A stretch of 64,000 nt of DNA from Methanolobus profundi (lineage in GTDB: Archaea > Halobacteriota > Methanosarcinia > Methanosarcinales > Methanosarcinaceae): the NCBI RefSeq assembly GCF_900114835.1, contig NZ_FOUJ01000001.1:248001-312000 (forward strand), given 5' to 3'. A model generated the notes under the pieces. It was not told the DNA's origin. It saw only the letters and a list, made by a program, of their open reading frames with translations, and made no database searches. A program made the translations under genes and the position numbers. This document shows positions 18,041 to 27,235 of the stretch, piece by piece (positions within the stretch are counted from its first letter, which is position 1; each line of letters begins with the position of its first letter).

Positions 18041-18076
18041 TTAAATATGACTCTGGTCATTTATGACCGTGGTCAT
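18041..18076 (+). promoter_or_regulatory. Promoter with two TetR-type operators
   Basis: A TTAAATA box at 18041-18047 is followed by two 14-base sites of the same design: ATGACTCTGGTCAT (18047-18060, one mismatch) and ATGACCGTGGTCAT (18063-18076, arms perfect), 16 bases apart centre to centre. A further GGTCAT half-site is at 18087-18092. The sites overlap the expected transcription start of the TetR-ABC operon, fitting autorepression. Confidence 0.7.
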
Positions 18077-18119
18077 CTAATTATCTGGTCATGGATCATG
18101 GTCTTAAATATGAGGTAAT

Positions 18120-18731
18120 ATGTCCCTTAGAGAAAAAAAGAAGCAGGAAACCAGAACTCGTATCTTTGATGTGTCTGCTGCTCTGTTCAAAGAAAAAGGA
18201 TTTGAGAACACAACTGTGGACGAGATCACAAAAGAAGCGGGTATAGCCAAAGGGACTTTTTTCAATTACTTTCCTACAAAAGAAGCATTGCTGTTCTACT
18301 TCAAGGAGCAGAAAGAGGAATTTGTGCGTGACCTGATGACAGGACAAATGTCCCTCAATGCTCCTGTAAAAGAAAGACTGATGGATCTCTTTGTTCTTGT
18401 TGCAGAACATTATGAAAAGGACAAAGAGCTTTCAAGATTGTTATTCTTTGAACACAAAAGGCTGATCATGGCCTCTGGCAAGATCCCTTCCGGAAGCCGG
18501 CATGAGGGACATAGTCCCGGTCATTTTGTCAATATGCTCTGTTCATTGCTTCAGGAAGGCATACAAAATGGAGAGATAAGGCAGACCGTTGATCCGATGG
18601 TCGCAGCAAAGACCCTGCATGCTATTTATTTCCACTCACTTATGGGCTGGTTACACTCAAACACTGACTACTCTTTCTCTAATGATATATCAGCAAAGGT
18701 CGATCTTCTCTTCACAGGTATCGGGGAATGA
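18120..18731 (+). CDS. TetR/AcrR-family repressor
   Basis: This 203-residue protein has a canonical N-terminal helix-turn-helix (KKQETRTRIFDVSAALF, then TTVDEITKEAGIAKGTFFNY) and a helical ligand domain. A GAGGT ribosome site precedes the ATG. It is the first gene of an operon with an ABC exporter and most likely represses it through the palindromes just upstream until a toxic ligand binds. Confidence 0.94.
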   Translation: MSLREKKKQETRTRIFDVSAALFKEKGFENTTVDEITKEAGIAKGTFFNYFPTKEALLFYFKEQKEEFVRDLMTGQMSLNAPVKERLMDLFVLVAEHYEKDKELSRLLFFEHKRLIMASGKIPSGSRHEGHSPGHFVNMLCSLLQEGIQNGEIRQTVDPMVAAKTLHAIYFHSLMGWLHSNTDYSFSNDISAKVDLLFTGIGE

Positions 18732-18734
18732 AAA

Positions 18735-19718
18735 ATGTACGCAATAACAGTTGAGGATCTTGTAAAGAAATTCGGTGATTTCACTGCTGTGAACAACCTC
18801 TCGTTCAACATTGAAAGTGGTGAGGTATTCGGTCTGCTCGGTCCCAATGGGGCCGGTAAGACCACGACCATATCAATGCTTTCAACTATGCTTAAACCTA
18901 CGTCAGGCAATGCATCTGTAAATGGTTTCGATATCCGTACAAATGAGGATGATGTGCGCAAGTCCATAGGAATAGTGTTCCAGGATCAGAGTCTTGATGA
19001 GGAACTTACGGCCTACGAGAATATGGACTTTCATGGAAGGCTATATCGGATACCCAAAAATGTCAGGCAAAAAAAGATAATCGAACTTCTGGAGCTTGTG
19101 GAGCTAGATGATAAAAAGGACAATCTTGTGAAAACATACTCTGGTGGTATGAGACGCCGTCTTGAGATCGCAAGAGGTCTGTTACACGAACCTAAGGTCC
19201 TTTTCCTTGATGAGCCAACACTTGGTCTTGATCCGCAGACAAGGAACCATCTGTGGGATTATATAGAGAAGCTGAACAAGGAGAAAGGTATCACAATAAT
19301 CCTTACAACTCATTATATGGAGGAAGCAGACAAGCTTTGCCATCGTGTGGCCATAGTTGACAGGGGGCAGATCATAGCTCTTGATACGTCAGAAAAGCTC
19401 AAAAATGATATTGGTGGAGATGTTATCACTATTGTCTCTCAACAGAAAGATGACCTTTATTCGATAATAAGGTCCCTCTCCGAAATAAAAAGCATTGAAG
19501 TGCATGATAATTTTATCACTATCGGACTGCAGAATGCTGAAAAGCACGTTGCAAAGATAGTCACTATGGCCTCAGAGAATGGCATCACTATTGAGTCTCT
19601 CTCTATTCACAAACCAACTCTTGAAGATGTCTTCCTTCACTTTACAGGCAGGACCATCAGGGAAGAGGAAGCCAGTACCAAGGATAAGATGCGTATGATG
19701 ATGAAGGGAAGGCGGTGA
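18735..19718 (+). CDS. ABC exporter ATPase (DrrA-like)
   Basis: This 327-residue ATPase has Walker A GPNGAGKTTT, the signature YSGGMRRRLEIARG, Walker B VLFLDEPT and the switch His in TTHYMEE. Its C-terminal domain (about 220-310) with ESLSIHKPTLEDVFLHFTG is typical of the daunorubicin-resistance subfamily, which works with ABC-2 permeases in export of drugs or lipids. It starts 3 bases after the tetR stop. Confidence 0.95.
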   Translation: MYAITVEDLVKKFGDFTAVNNLSFNIESGEVFGLLGPNGAGKTTTISMLSTMLKPTSGNASVNGFDIRTNEDDVRKSIGIVFQDQSLDEELTAYENMDFHGRLYRIPKNVRQKKIIELLELVELDDKKDNLVKTYSGGMRRRLEIARGLLHEPKVLFLDEPTLGLDPQTRNHLWDYIEKLNKEKGITIILTTHYMEEADKLCHRVAIVDRGQIIALDTSEKLKNDIGGDVITIVSQQKDDLYSIIRSLSEIKSIEVHDNFITIGLQNAEKHVAKIVTMASENGITIESLSIHKPTLEDVFLHFTGRTIREEEASTKDKMRMMMKGRR

Positions 19719-19722
19719 TATC

Positions 19723-20472
19723 ATGGATATAGTTTACACGATCTGGTTAAGGAATGTAAAACGCTATGTTCGTTCAAAGAGCAGGATGCTGGGTAGTCTG
19801 GGAATGCCCTTGTTCCTTTTACTTGTCCTTGGATTTGGACTGGATTCTGTAGTAACTCTTCCGGGAATGGAACAAGGTTACATTGGTTTCATAATGCCTG
19901 GTATCATATCCATGAGCGTTCTTTTCACTTCGGTCTTTGCAGGTATTCAGATCATATGGGATAAACAGTTCGGCTTCCTTAAGGAAACGCTTGTAGCTCC
20001 TGTATCACGACTTGAGATCATGCTCGGACAGACATTTGGAGGCGCAACAACAGCTGTCATCCAGGGTCTGATAATACTGGTACTTTCACTTTTTATCGGT
20101 CTTGAGATTACCAGCATCCCCGGCTTTGCCATAGCCATCATGTTCATGCTGCTTATCGGTATCTCATTCACTGCATTTGGTATTGCCATTGCATCAAGGA
20201 TGGATGACATGCATGGTTTCCAGTTAATAATGAACTTTGTCATCTTCCCGATATTCGGTCTGTCAGGTGCACTTTTCCCTATAGACAGTCTGCCTTCATG
20301 GGCAAGGTCCCTTACATTGCTGGACCCACTCACATATGGAGTTGAAGGTATCAGGTATGGCCTTCTTGGAACATCTCAGGTAGATCCTGCAGTAAGCTTC
20401 ATGGTCCTTTCAGGATTTACAGTTTTCATGGTCTTTGTGGGATCTTATCTGTTCAGGAAGATCAGTATATAA
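19723..20472 (+). CDS. ABC-2 type permease (DrrB-like)
   Basis: This 249-residue protein has six predicted transmembrane helices and the ABC-2 pattern: GYIGFIMPGIISMSVLF, KETLVAPVSRLEIMLGQ in the coupling loop and FPIFGLSGALFPIDSLPSW near the end. GGTGAT stands just before the ATG, 4 bases after the ATPase stop, so it forms the membrane half of the same exporter. Confidence 0.94.
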   Translation: MDIVYTIWLRNVKRYVRSKSRMLGSLGMPLFLLLVLGFGLDSVVTLPGMEQGYIGFIMPGIISMSVLFTSVFAGIQIIWDKQFGFLKETLVAPVSRLEIMLGQTFGGATTAVIQGLIILVLSLFIGLEITSIPGFAIAIMFMLLIGISFTAFGIAIASRMDDMHGFQLIMNFVIFPIFGLSGALFPIDSLPSWARSLTLLDPLTYGVEGIRYGLLGTSQVDPAVSFMVLSGFTVFMVFVGSYLFRKISI

Positions 20473-20769
20473 TAAGGAAGGGTGAAAAATAATGTGTTGT
20501 AAACCAGAGGCTGTTATACAATTAATATACTAATAGTGTTTTAAATTTTGATAAGCTCTGATATTTGCATTAATATTTTGGATATCATTGCTTTATTTTA
20601 TTAGTATAATGCCCCTATCATCTTATTTTTACTAGTATAATTTTTGATGACCAGTATATTTTTATATGGATACACAATATAACAGTTATAACTTAATGGG
20701 ATTTATTCATTTGTATATTTATTCAGTAATTATATCTGTTCATTCACTTGCTAGTTGGGATGGTATTAG
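20473..20769 (+). promoter_or_regulatory. A/T-rich upstream region of a histidine kinase gene
   Basis: No gene is present. ATTAGTATAAT and ACTAGTATAAT lie about 35 bases apart near 20600-20641, followed by a TATTTTTATATGG box. They may be promoter elements; nothing more specific is seen. Confidence 0.3.
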
Positions 20770-22731
20770 ATGGGGCAATTATTATTACTTGATATTGGAA
20801 AAAAAAAGGATTCTGACCTTGGGTCAAAATTCGGGGAATTGGATTACCCGTTACTCTCATTGTCCATGTCAGATATTTCAGAAGATTCCAAAAGGGTCGT
20901 TGAGGATACAGATATAATATTCTATTCATATGACAAGGACGAGTTTCGTGAGCTTGCCGGGATCTTGCATGAAAGTCTGAACAATGCATCTTTTATCTTT
21001 GTAGTGAACGAATGTAGTGGAGATCTTTTCCTTGATATTTCAAAGGTTCCTAATTCAACATACCTTAAAGAACCCTTTGGAAAAGAAGAGTTAGAGCATA
21101 TTGTTCGTATGGTCTCATTGTCACATTCGGCAGGGATCCGCAAAAATGAAAGTAATATGCTCATGGGGCAGTTGGTAGCAAACACCACAGATGATGATCT
21201 GGATCTCACTATCCAAAAGTGGATCCTTGATGTAGCTTATGATCATGCTCCTTCTTTGATATTGATGATAGATGAGGACCTTCGTATCGATCGTGTCAAC
21301 AGGCTAGGTCTTGAGATCATAGGAAAGGACCCTGAAAATATCCTTGGTTTCCCTGGAGGCGAGGTATTCTCATGTGTCCATGCCAACAATAATGGGGGGT
21401 GTAGTAAAAACCCTGATTGTCTGGACTGTTCTATCCGCGGTCTTGTCCGTGAGACATTGAATTCTGGCGTAGGTTTTCACAAAGTTGAAGGGAATATTGA
21501 TATCCTTAATGATGATGGCGTTGTGTCAAGCCGTGATTTCCTGATCTCTACGGCATATGTGGGTTTGCAGGATGGGAACCGTGTCATTCTGTATCTTGAT
21601 GATATCACAGAGCGTAAAAAGAATGAGAAGACCTTAAAGGAAAGTGAGGAACGCTTCCAGACCATGTATGAGAATGTACCCGGAGGTACAATGATCATAG
21701 GTAAGGATTATGTTATCGAGGACGTGAACCAGAGAACGTGTGAGATAACGGGTTATAAAAAAGAGGAACTGGTAGGTCAGTTGTGTGATATTGTATGTCC
21801 TAAAGGTTCTTTATCAAAGAAATGTCCTATTTGGGTAGATGGGCTCGAAGGTTTCAGGGGTATGGATACTGCCATAAAATGTAAAGATGGTACCAAAACG
21901 CCTATTTTGAAGAATACAAAAAGGATCTTCATAGAAGGTAACCAGTATATTCTGGAGAATTTCCAGGACATATCTGAAAGAAAAGAGGCTGAAGAGGCTA
22001 TAATTCATGCCAAGATCACTGCTGAGGAAGCTAACCGGACCAAAAGTGAGTTCCTTGCTACAATGAGCCACGAACTTCGTACACCACTCAATGCGATAAT
22101 AGGTTATTCTGATCTGCTTCTTGATTCTACATTCGGTGAACCGGGTCCGCAGCAAAAGAGATCACTTGGTCATATTTCTAATAGTGGAAAGCATCTTTTA
22201 AAATTGATAAATGATATTCTGGACATCTCAAAAGTAGAATCCGGTAAGATGGAATTACATTATGAGATGTTCCGTGTTCGGGATATCTTTGATAATGTAC
22301 TTAACATCGTATCTCCACTGGCAAGAAAAAAGGATATTGAGGTCGAAATTTCCATCTCTCCTGCTGGTCTGTCTCTAAATGCTGACAGGATACGTTTTAA
22401 ACAGATATTGTTCAATCTCGCCAGTAATTCCGTAAAGTTCACTCCTGATGGTGGACACGTGTTACTTGAGGCCAGTATGGATAACAATATGGCAACAATA
22501 TCCGTAACTGATACTGGTATTGGAATTGCTGAGGAGGATATTCAAAAACTCTTTCTGCCTTTCCAGCAGATCGATTCGACCATCTCGCGTGCCTATAATG
22601 GTACAGGTCTTGGTCTTTCACTGGTAAAGACCTTTGTAGAAATGCATGGTGGTGAGGTATTTGTTGAAAGTGATGTTGGTAAAGGTAGCAAGTTCACTTT
22701 TAGACTTCCGCTGGATGTAGCGATGCACTGA
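20770..22731 (+). CDS. PAS-PAS histidine kinase with pseudo-receiver N terminus
   Basis: This 653-residue soluble kinase has, in order: residues 1-120 resembling a receiver fold that ends in YLKEPFGKEELEHIV but shows no clear phosphoacceptor aspartate; PAS1 (about 150-285) with cysteines 202, 211, 217 and 220; PAS2 (about 295-415) with CDIVCPKG and a following CPIW; HisKA with H434 in TMSHELRTPLN; and HATPase_c with NGTGLGLSL. No transmembrane helix is present, so it senses a cytosolic signal. The clustered cysteines suggest a redox or metal cofactor. No cognate regulator is adjacent. Confidence 0.9.
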   Translation: MGQLLLLDIGKKKDSDLGSKFGELDYPLLSLSMSDISEDSKRVVEDTDIIFYSYDKDEFRELAGILHESLNNASFIFVVNECSGDLFLDISKVPNSTYLKEPFGKEELEHIVRMVSLSHSAGIRKNESNMLMGQLVANTTDDDLDLTIQKWILDVAYDHAPSLILMIDEDLRIDRVNRLGLEIIGKDPENILGFPGGEVFSCVHANNNGGCSKNPDCLDCSIRGLVRETLNSGVGFHKVEGNIDILNDDGVVSSRDFLISTAYVGLQDGNRVILYLDDITERKKNEKTLKESEERFQTMYENVPGGTMIIGKDYVIEDVNQRTCEITGYKKEELVGQLCDIVCPKGSLSKKCPIWVDGLEGFRGMDTAIKCKDGTKTPILKNTKRIFIEGNQYILENFQDISERKEAEEAIIHAKITAEEANRTKSEFLATMSHELRTPLNAIIGYSDLLLDSTFGEPGPQQKRSLGHISNSGKHLLKLINDILDISKVESGKMELHYEMFRVRDIFDNVLNIVSPLARKKDIEVEISISPAGLSLNADRIRFKQILFNLASNSVKFTPDGGHVLLEASMDNNMATISVTDTGIGIAEEDIQKLFLPFQQIDSTISRAYNGTGLGLSLVKTFVEMHGGEVFVESDVGKGSKFTFRLPLDVAMH

Positions 22732-22855
22732 TCTGCATCAATTGTCCTGTGCGGTATTATCAATATATAACGCTAGGTCATTTCAGATCAGCCTTCAAAA
22801 AAGAGAAGCTATGCTTGTTGCATGTCATGCAGATCTGTTATCAGAGAAAAAGGTG

Positions 22856-23230
22856 TTATTGTGCAAGGAGTTCCTTGTCGAAGTTCTCGATAAGGTCATT
22901 CATCTTGTGGTACCATTGGTCGATGGTCTTCCTTATCATTTCTTTGACCATTACCGGTTCGATAGCCACATATTCATAATAATAGCCGCCTATGGATATT
23001 GATCTTGTTTCTCTATACACCAGGCCTGCGGATATGAGATTCTGTAATGAACGATATGCTGTACTTCTTTCGCGTCCAAGGAGCTCTCCAAGTCTTTCTG
23101 CGGTCATGGCGCCATGCTCCAGAAGTGTCTTGTATGTATTGATGTCAAGTTCTTTCAGACCAAGCACGCATTTTGCCATATCTTCGCATTTACAGTCTGC
23201 TCTCAGCATTTCAGGTATAGAACTTGCCAT
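22856..23230 (-). CDS. TrmB-like winged-helix transcriptional regulator
   Basis: The start at 23230 (MASSIPEML) is chosen because GAGGAG stands just before it; the open frame extends further upstream without support. The 124-residue product has a Cys-containing N terminus (CKCEDMAKC), a winged helix (LDINTYKTLLEHG, then LGRERSTAYRSLQNL) and a C-terminal helix. The three cysteines ahead of the DNA-binding domain could bind metal. It is divergent from the ArcS-like gene and convergent with the kinase gene. Confidence 0.8.
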   Translation of the reverse strand: MASSIPEMLRADCKCEDMAKCVLGLKELDINTYKTLLEHGAMTAERLGELLGRERSTAYRSLQNLISAGLVYRETRSISIGGYYYEYVAIEPVMVKEMIRKTIDQWYHKMNDLIENFDKELLAQ

Positions 23231-23310
23231 ATTTTCTCCTCGTAGTTCACAGAATGATCTTTCCGGCTTTGTTGTATAATTTGCACAAAACCGATTAAAG
23301 ATTGCGTCAA

Positions 23311-23320
23311 TTATATATAT
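23311..23320 (+). promoter_or_regulatory. TATA box of the ArcS-like gene
   Basis: TTATATATAT is centred 28 bases before the TTG start codon at 23344, consistent with a leaderless transcript. Confidence 0.45.
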
Positions 23321-23343
23321 AGTTTGCCAGAATCTCCTTTTCC

Positions 23344-24033
23344 TTGACAATAATACCTGAAGATGAGCGTTCCAGTCTTCCACTGGACACGGATGAGGTT
23401 ATCTATCATCCTGATATGATCCGCGCCAATGAGTGGGTTCTTACTGAGTATGAGCCACCTGAGAGAAAACTCTGTATATTTGTCCCCTGTGCAAAGAAAA
23501 AACCCTATCATGAAAGTCCTTCACACAAGATATTCGACAAGGTCATATTTGGTATGCTTGAACCTGAGCAGGTGCATGTTGTTGTATTTGGTACATGTGG
23601 CATAACTCCCAGGGAGCTTGACACTGAGTATCCTTTTATGGACTATCAGTTCATGCTTGGTAAGTGTAATGTGGCAAAAGTAAAACGTGATTTCATAAAA
23701 ATGGAAAGCCAGCGTCTGTCGGAGTATCTTATGAAGACACAGGATACTTATGAACATCGTGTAGCATATTGCATTGGAGACTTCAGAAAAGCTATGGAAA
23801 TGGCTGTTGAGATGTCAGGTGTCGATGTTACTATTGTCCCTTGGGAGGAGACCATTAGTTCACATATGCAACCAGGAAAGAAGTTCATCTATGGGAGTCT
23901 TAATCAGGCAAGTTACCTTCAGGATCTTTCTGATGCTATTGCTCTAGCTCTGGGGGAAGATGTTCAAAAGACCGTCACAGATGAAAGTGGTCCGGAAAAG
24001 CATACCAATGATAATGATTGGTATCTGTTTTAA
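23344..24033 (+). CDS. ArcS-like (DUF5591) protein without PUA domain
   Basis: This protein of about 229 residues uses a TTG start that fits the TATA spacing; the next Met is residue 25. The motif PCAKKKPYHESPSH corresponds to the PC...KPY..S.SH signature of archaeosine synthase ArcS, which adds nitrogen to preQ0 in archaeal tRNA. Full ArcS also has TGT-like and PUA domains, absent here, so this is a stand-alone core domain. It may work with a separate tRNA-binding subunit or have a related role. The last 25 residues are polar and probably flexible. Confidence 0.65.
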   Translation: MTIIPEDERSSLPLDTDEVIYHPDMIRANEWVLTEYEPPERKLCIFVPCAKKKPYHESPSHKIFDKVIFGMLEPEQVHVVVFGTCGITPRELDTEYPFMDYQFMLGKCNVAKVKRDFIKMESQRLSEYLMKTQDTYEHRVAYCIGDFRKAMEMAVEMSGVDVTIVPWEETISSHMQPGKKFIYGSLNQASYLQDLSDAIALALGEDVQKTVTDESGPEKHTNDNDWYLF

Positions 24034-24055
24034 GAATAGTATGAAAAAGTAATAC

Positions 24056-24076
24056 TAGTGGCTTTTGATGCCACTA
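24056..24076. terminator. Hairpin between convergent genes
   Basis: TAGTGGC (24056-24062) pairs perfectly with GCCACTA (24070-24076) around a 7-base loop between the stops of the ArcS-like and KaiC-like genes. The T-runs are short. Confidence 0.4.
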
Positions 24077-24077
24077 T

Positions 24078-24806
24078 TTAATCTAGATATGGGGATTGCG
24101 CGAGTACAGACATACCATTGTCTGAGATATTGAGTACTCTGACCTCATTGATCGTGCCTGATCCTCTCATCTTCATGATGTATATAGAGCGTTGAAGGTT
24201 GTTACCTGCAATTATACGATCAAGTTTTATAACTGAGTCTGCACCATATTCTACCATCTCGTCCAGCCCGAACATTGCACCTACAGTTATCACGGATGTA
24301 ACATCATGTTTACGGAACACACTGAAAACATCATCAATGAGTGTCCTTAACTTGTAGTTTGACTCAATGGCCAGGAAAAGAGCTTCCACTGAGTCAATGA
24401 ATATGCGTGTTGGTTGTATGTCCTCTATCTTGCTCTCGACCAGCTTCTTGAAGCTCTTTATGAGCTCTGATGGTGCGATCTCAACACTTTTCTGAAGTCG
24501 AAGGCTTGGATCTGTTATATCTACAAAAGTGAGGAGTCCCTGGTCAACGTATTCTTCCAGATTCAGATCAAAAGAAGTTTTCATCTCCCTTACGATCGAT
24601 TTTGATTCCTCTGAGGTGATAATGCACATCACTTTTTCACCCTTCTTGGCTCCCTCAGCAATGAACTGCGTCCCGAATATAGTTTTACCTGTACCAGATT
24701 TTCCTGATACGACATTTGCAGTTCCTTTGAAGAATCCTCCACGCAACATCTCGTCCAGCCCGGGTATACCGGAATTCACTCTCTCTGATGGGTCAGCATC
24801 TGTCAT
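24078..24806 (-). CDS. KaiC/RadA-like single-domain ATPase
   Basis: This 242-residue protein is one RecA-fold KaiC domain: SGIPGLDEMLRGGFFKGT, Walker A SGKSGTGKT, paired glutamates in TSEESKS, and Walker B RIFIDSVEAL. Archaea have many such single-domain KaiC homologues, often near signalling or motility genes. Their roles are mostly unknown, and a circadian function should not be assumed. A GGTGG ribosome site precedes the start. Confidence 0.9.
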   Translation of the reverse strand: MTDADPSERVNSGIPGLDEMLRGGFFKGTANVVSGKSGTGKTIFGTQFIAEGAKKGEKVMCIITSEESKSIVREMKTSFDLNLEEYVDQGLLTFVDITDPSLRLQKSVEIAPSELIKSFKKLVESKIEDIQPTRIFIDSVEALFLAIESNYKLRTLIDDVFSVFRKHDVTSVITVGAMFGLDEMVEYGADSVIKLDRIIAGNNLQRSIYIMKMRGSGTINEVRVLNISDNGMSVLAQSPYLD

Positions 24807-25054
24807 ATATAAACCACCTGTTGATATCTAAAGTTCAAAATATATCCCAAACTTCTTGATCATACAGCTATAATTATGTATTCTATTGAAAAGTATATGA
24901 TAATTACCATCTGTATCTTTTCGAATATTGTTTATTATGTCATCCTAATATAAAAAATCACGTATTTAATTTTGTTAGCTTCATTATGCGGCCACGGGAA
25001 TCCTAAAAAGCAATTGGGCGTGAACTATTTGTATCATAGTGACCAAGTCCTTAC

Positions 25055-25065
25055 TTATAAAAAAA
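25055..25065 (+). promoter_or_regulatory. TATA box of hmgA
   Basis: CTTATAAAAAAAG lies about 50 bases before the chosen hmgA start and downstream of an in-frame GTG at 25039, which argues against that earlier start. The rest of the 300-base gap (24807-25110) shows no other feature. Confidence 0.5.
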
Positions 25066-25110
25066 GATACAAGATACCTTTTGCTTTTTGTTGATACAAG
25101 GGAGATAATA

Positions 25111-26355
25111 ATGACATCAAGAAATGATCTGAACAGGGAAAAGAAAGAGCTGCTGGATGGCGTCGTATCTGGTAGTATCTCATTTCATAAGCTTGACAGC
25201 CTGACCGATAAGGACACTGCTGTCATGATAAGAAGATTAGCCCTTGAAGAGGGCCTGGAGTTCAATTTTGATCATATACAGAATTATTCCATAGATGTTG
25301 AGAATGCGACAAAGAAGAACATCGAGAATATGATAGGTGTTATCCAGATCCCTCTTGGTGTGGCTGGTCCTCTTAAGGTCAATGGCGAGTTTGCAGATGA
25401 TCTGTTCCAGTTACCATTAGCTACCACGGAAGGTGCTCTTGTTGCCAGTGTGAACAGAGGATGCTCGGTAATCACCCGTTCAGGTGGTGCTAATGTCAGG
25501 ATATTCCAGGATGTTATGACAAGAGCTCCTGTATTCAGGCTGGAGAATGTGATAAGGGCAAAAGAGTTCTATGACTGGCTTAATGATCCGTCTGTTCTTT
25601 CACGTATGAAGGCCAAGGCTGCAGAGACCACTCGCTTTGGTGAACTGGTTGATGTGAAGGCATTCGTTACCGGTAATACAGTGTATGCACGATTTTCATA
25701 CAATACTAAAGATGCCATGGGAATGAACATGGTCACAATTGCCACAGATGCTGTTCTAAGCCTTGTACAGGATGAGTTCGGTGCGATCCCTGTGTCCCTT
25801 TCAGGTAATATGTGCACGGATAAGAAACCAGCAGCCATCAATAATATACTTGGCAGGGGTAAAACGACAATTGCAGATGTTACTATTCCTGCTGAACTTG
25901 TGGAAGAACGTCTCAAATGTAAGCCAGAGACTATGGTAGAAGTGAACTATAGAAAGAACATGCTTGGTTCTGCAAGGGCTGGATCACTTGGGTATAATGC
26001 ACATGCTGCAAACATCATAGCTGCAATGTATATTGCCTGTGGACAGGACCCTGCTCATGTGGTAGAGGGTAGTAGTGCCATCACTACTATGGAGCTTACA
26101 CAATATGGTGATGTATATTGTTCTGTAACTCTTCCATCCATGGCCATAGGCACTGTAGGTGGTGGAACGAACCTGGGACCGCAGCGTGATTGTCTAAGGT
26201 TGCTTGGTGTAAGTGGATCCGGTGCTCCGCCTGGTTCCAATGCAAAGAAGCTTGCAGAAATAATCGCTTCTGCCGTGCTGGCCGGCGAGATATCTCTGAT
26301 CGGTGCACAGGCCGCTGGTCATCTTGCTAAGGCCCATGCAGAACTTGGAAGGTAA
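25111..26355 (+). CDS. hmgA: 3-hydroxy-3-methylglutaryl-CoA reductase
   Basis: The 414-residue protein begins at ATG 25111, preceded by GGGAG. It makes mevalonate from HMG-CoA with two NADPH, the committed step to the isoprenoid ether lipids of archaea. Catalytic residues are visible: the Glu in EGALVASVNRGC, the Lys in NMCTDKKPAAIN, the Asp in GQDPAHVVEGSS and the late His in GHLAKAH; GTVGGGT belongs to the NADP site. Length and motifs fit class I archaeal enzymes. A terminator follows directly. Confidence 0.97.
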   Translation: MTSRNDLNREKKELLDGVVSGSISFHKLDSLTDKDTAVMIRRLALEEGLEFNFDHIQNYSIDVENATKKNIENMIGVIQIPLGVAGPLKVNGEFADDLFQLPLATTEGALVASVNRGCSVITRSGGANVRIFQDVMTRAPVFRLENVIRAKEFYDWLNDPSVLSRMKAKAAETTRFGELVDVKAFVTGNTVYARFSYNTKDAMGMNMVTIATDAVLSLVQDEFGAIPVSLSGNMCTDKKPAAINNILGRGKTTIADVTIPAELVEERLKCKPETMVEVNYRKNMLGSARAGSLGYNAHAANIIAAMYIACGQDPAHVVEGSSAITTMELTQYGDVYCSVTLPSMAIGTVGGGTNLGPQRDCLRLLGVSGSGAPPGSNAKKLAEIIASAVLAGEISLIGAQAAGHLAKAHAELGR

Positions 26356-26386
26356 TGTAAAAAAAGGATATTGAAAGATCATTGAT

Positions 26387-26415
26387 ACAAAGGGTGTTTA
26401 CCCTTTGTCTTTTTG
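26387..26415. terminator. Terminator between hmgA and the cohesin-domain gene
   Basis: ACAAAGGGT (26387-26395) pairs perfectly with ACCCTTTGT (26400-26408) around a 4-base loop, followed by CTTTTTG on the plus strand. It may serve both convergent genes. Confidence 0.65.
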
Positions 26416-26426
26416 TTTATTATTTT

Positions 26427-27230
26427 TTATTTCCTGTCAAGGAAGTACGCAACTGCAAAGAACGCTACTGCAGCAAAGATAATTACTGTCCAGTTTGATG
26501 TTCCGGTATTCTCGAATTCAGGACTGTCTGCTTCGGCTGATACCGCACTGCCTGTCTCACCAGTATCTTCAGTACTTGCAAATCTATCCTCTTCATTGTC
26601 CTGGATACTTTGTTGTTGTTCATCTTGTGCTGTTTCAGTTCCTTCATCGTTGGCCGGGATGATGTTGAGATCAGTTTCTCTCTCATCATTGTCATTCCTT
26701 TCTGTATCTTCTGTGTTTTCAGCGATACTGATGATGGAGTCGAATGTAACTGCCGGTACTTCCTGTCCATTCTCATCACCGAGAACTACGTTTGTTAATC
26801 TGAGCTCGCAGGGTCCATAGTTATATTCTGTTGTCAGTTGAATGGTGCAAAAGACACCTTCATCTGAAACGGTATCTCCCATTATTATGGAGCTGTAGAT
26901 CATTGAAACAGTGCCCTCCTGTTCATCAATGATGCCTGGGTTGAACATCACTGCAGAACCACTATTTGCAAAGAAGTCCCCCTCTTCGATGCTGTTGATA
27001 GTGATCAGTGTGTTATCATATTCCAGATCGAACTGCAGAGCAGCAACGGGTGTATCTGGTTTGACATGAACTTCCATAATGATGTCTTCTCCCGTTCCCA
27101 CCGTTTGCGAAGATGGTACTATGCTCACGCTTGCGGAAGCATTTGCGATTCCGGGGAGGAGGAGAAGACACAATGCAATAAGCATTGTATATGTTGCTAT
27201 CCTTGACACTGGCGCATCCACAGATATCAT
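26427..27230 (-). CDS. Surface protein with cohesin domain and C-terminal anchor
   Basis: The start at 27230 (MISVDAPVSRIATY) lies 5 bases past the stop of the preceding small gene; this gives about 267 residues. A signal peptide (TMLIALCLLLLPGIANA) leads into a cohesin-type domain (about residues 35-175; VAALQFDLEYDNTLITI and GVFCTIQLTT are typical). An acidic, Glu/Asp/Thr-rich linker of about 70 residues follows, then a C-terminal transmembrane helix (WTVIIFAAVAFFAVAYFL) and a short basic tail. It should display the cohesin domain outside the cell. No dockerin partner is seen in the window. Confidence 0.82.
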   Translation of the reverse strand: MISVDAPVSRIATYTMLIALCLLLLPGIANASASVSIVPSSQTVGTGEDIIMEVHVKPDTPVAALQFDLEYDNTLITINSIEEGDFFANSGSAVMFNPGIIDEQEGTVSMIYSSIIMGDTVSDEGVFCTIQLTTEYNYGPCELRLTNVVLGDENGQEVPAVTFDSIISIAENTEDTERNDNDERETDLNIIPANDEGTETAQDEQQQSIQDNEEDRFASTEDTGETGSAVSAEADSPEFENTGTSNWTVIIFAAVAFFAVAYFLDRK

Positions 27231-27235
27231 CAGTC

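Noticed and set aside
24078-24806. Circadian clock function for the KaiC-like gene
   Set aside because: It is a single-domain homologue with no KaiA or KaiB nearby; such proteins are common in archaea without clocks.
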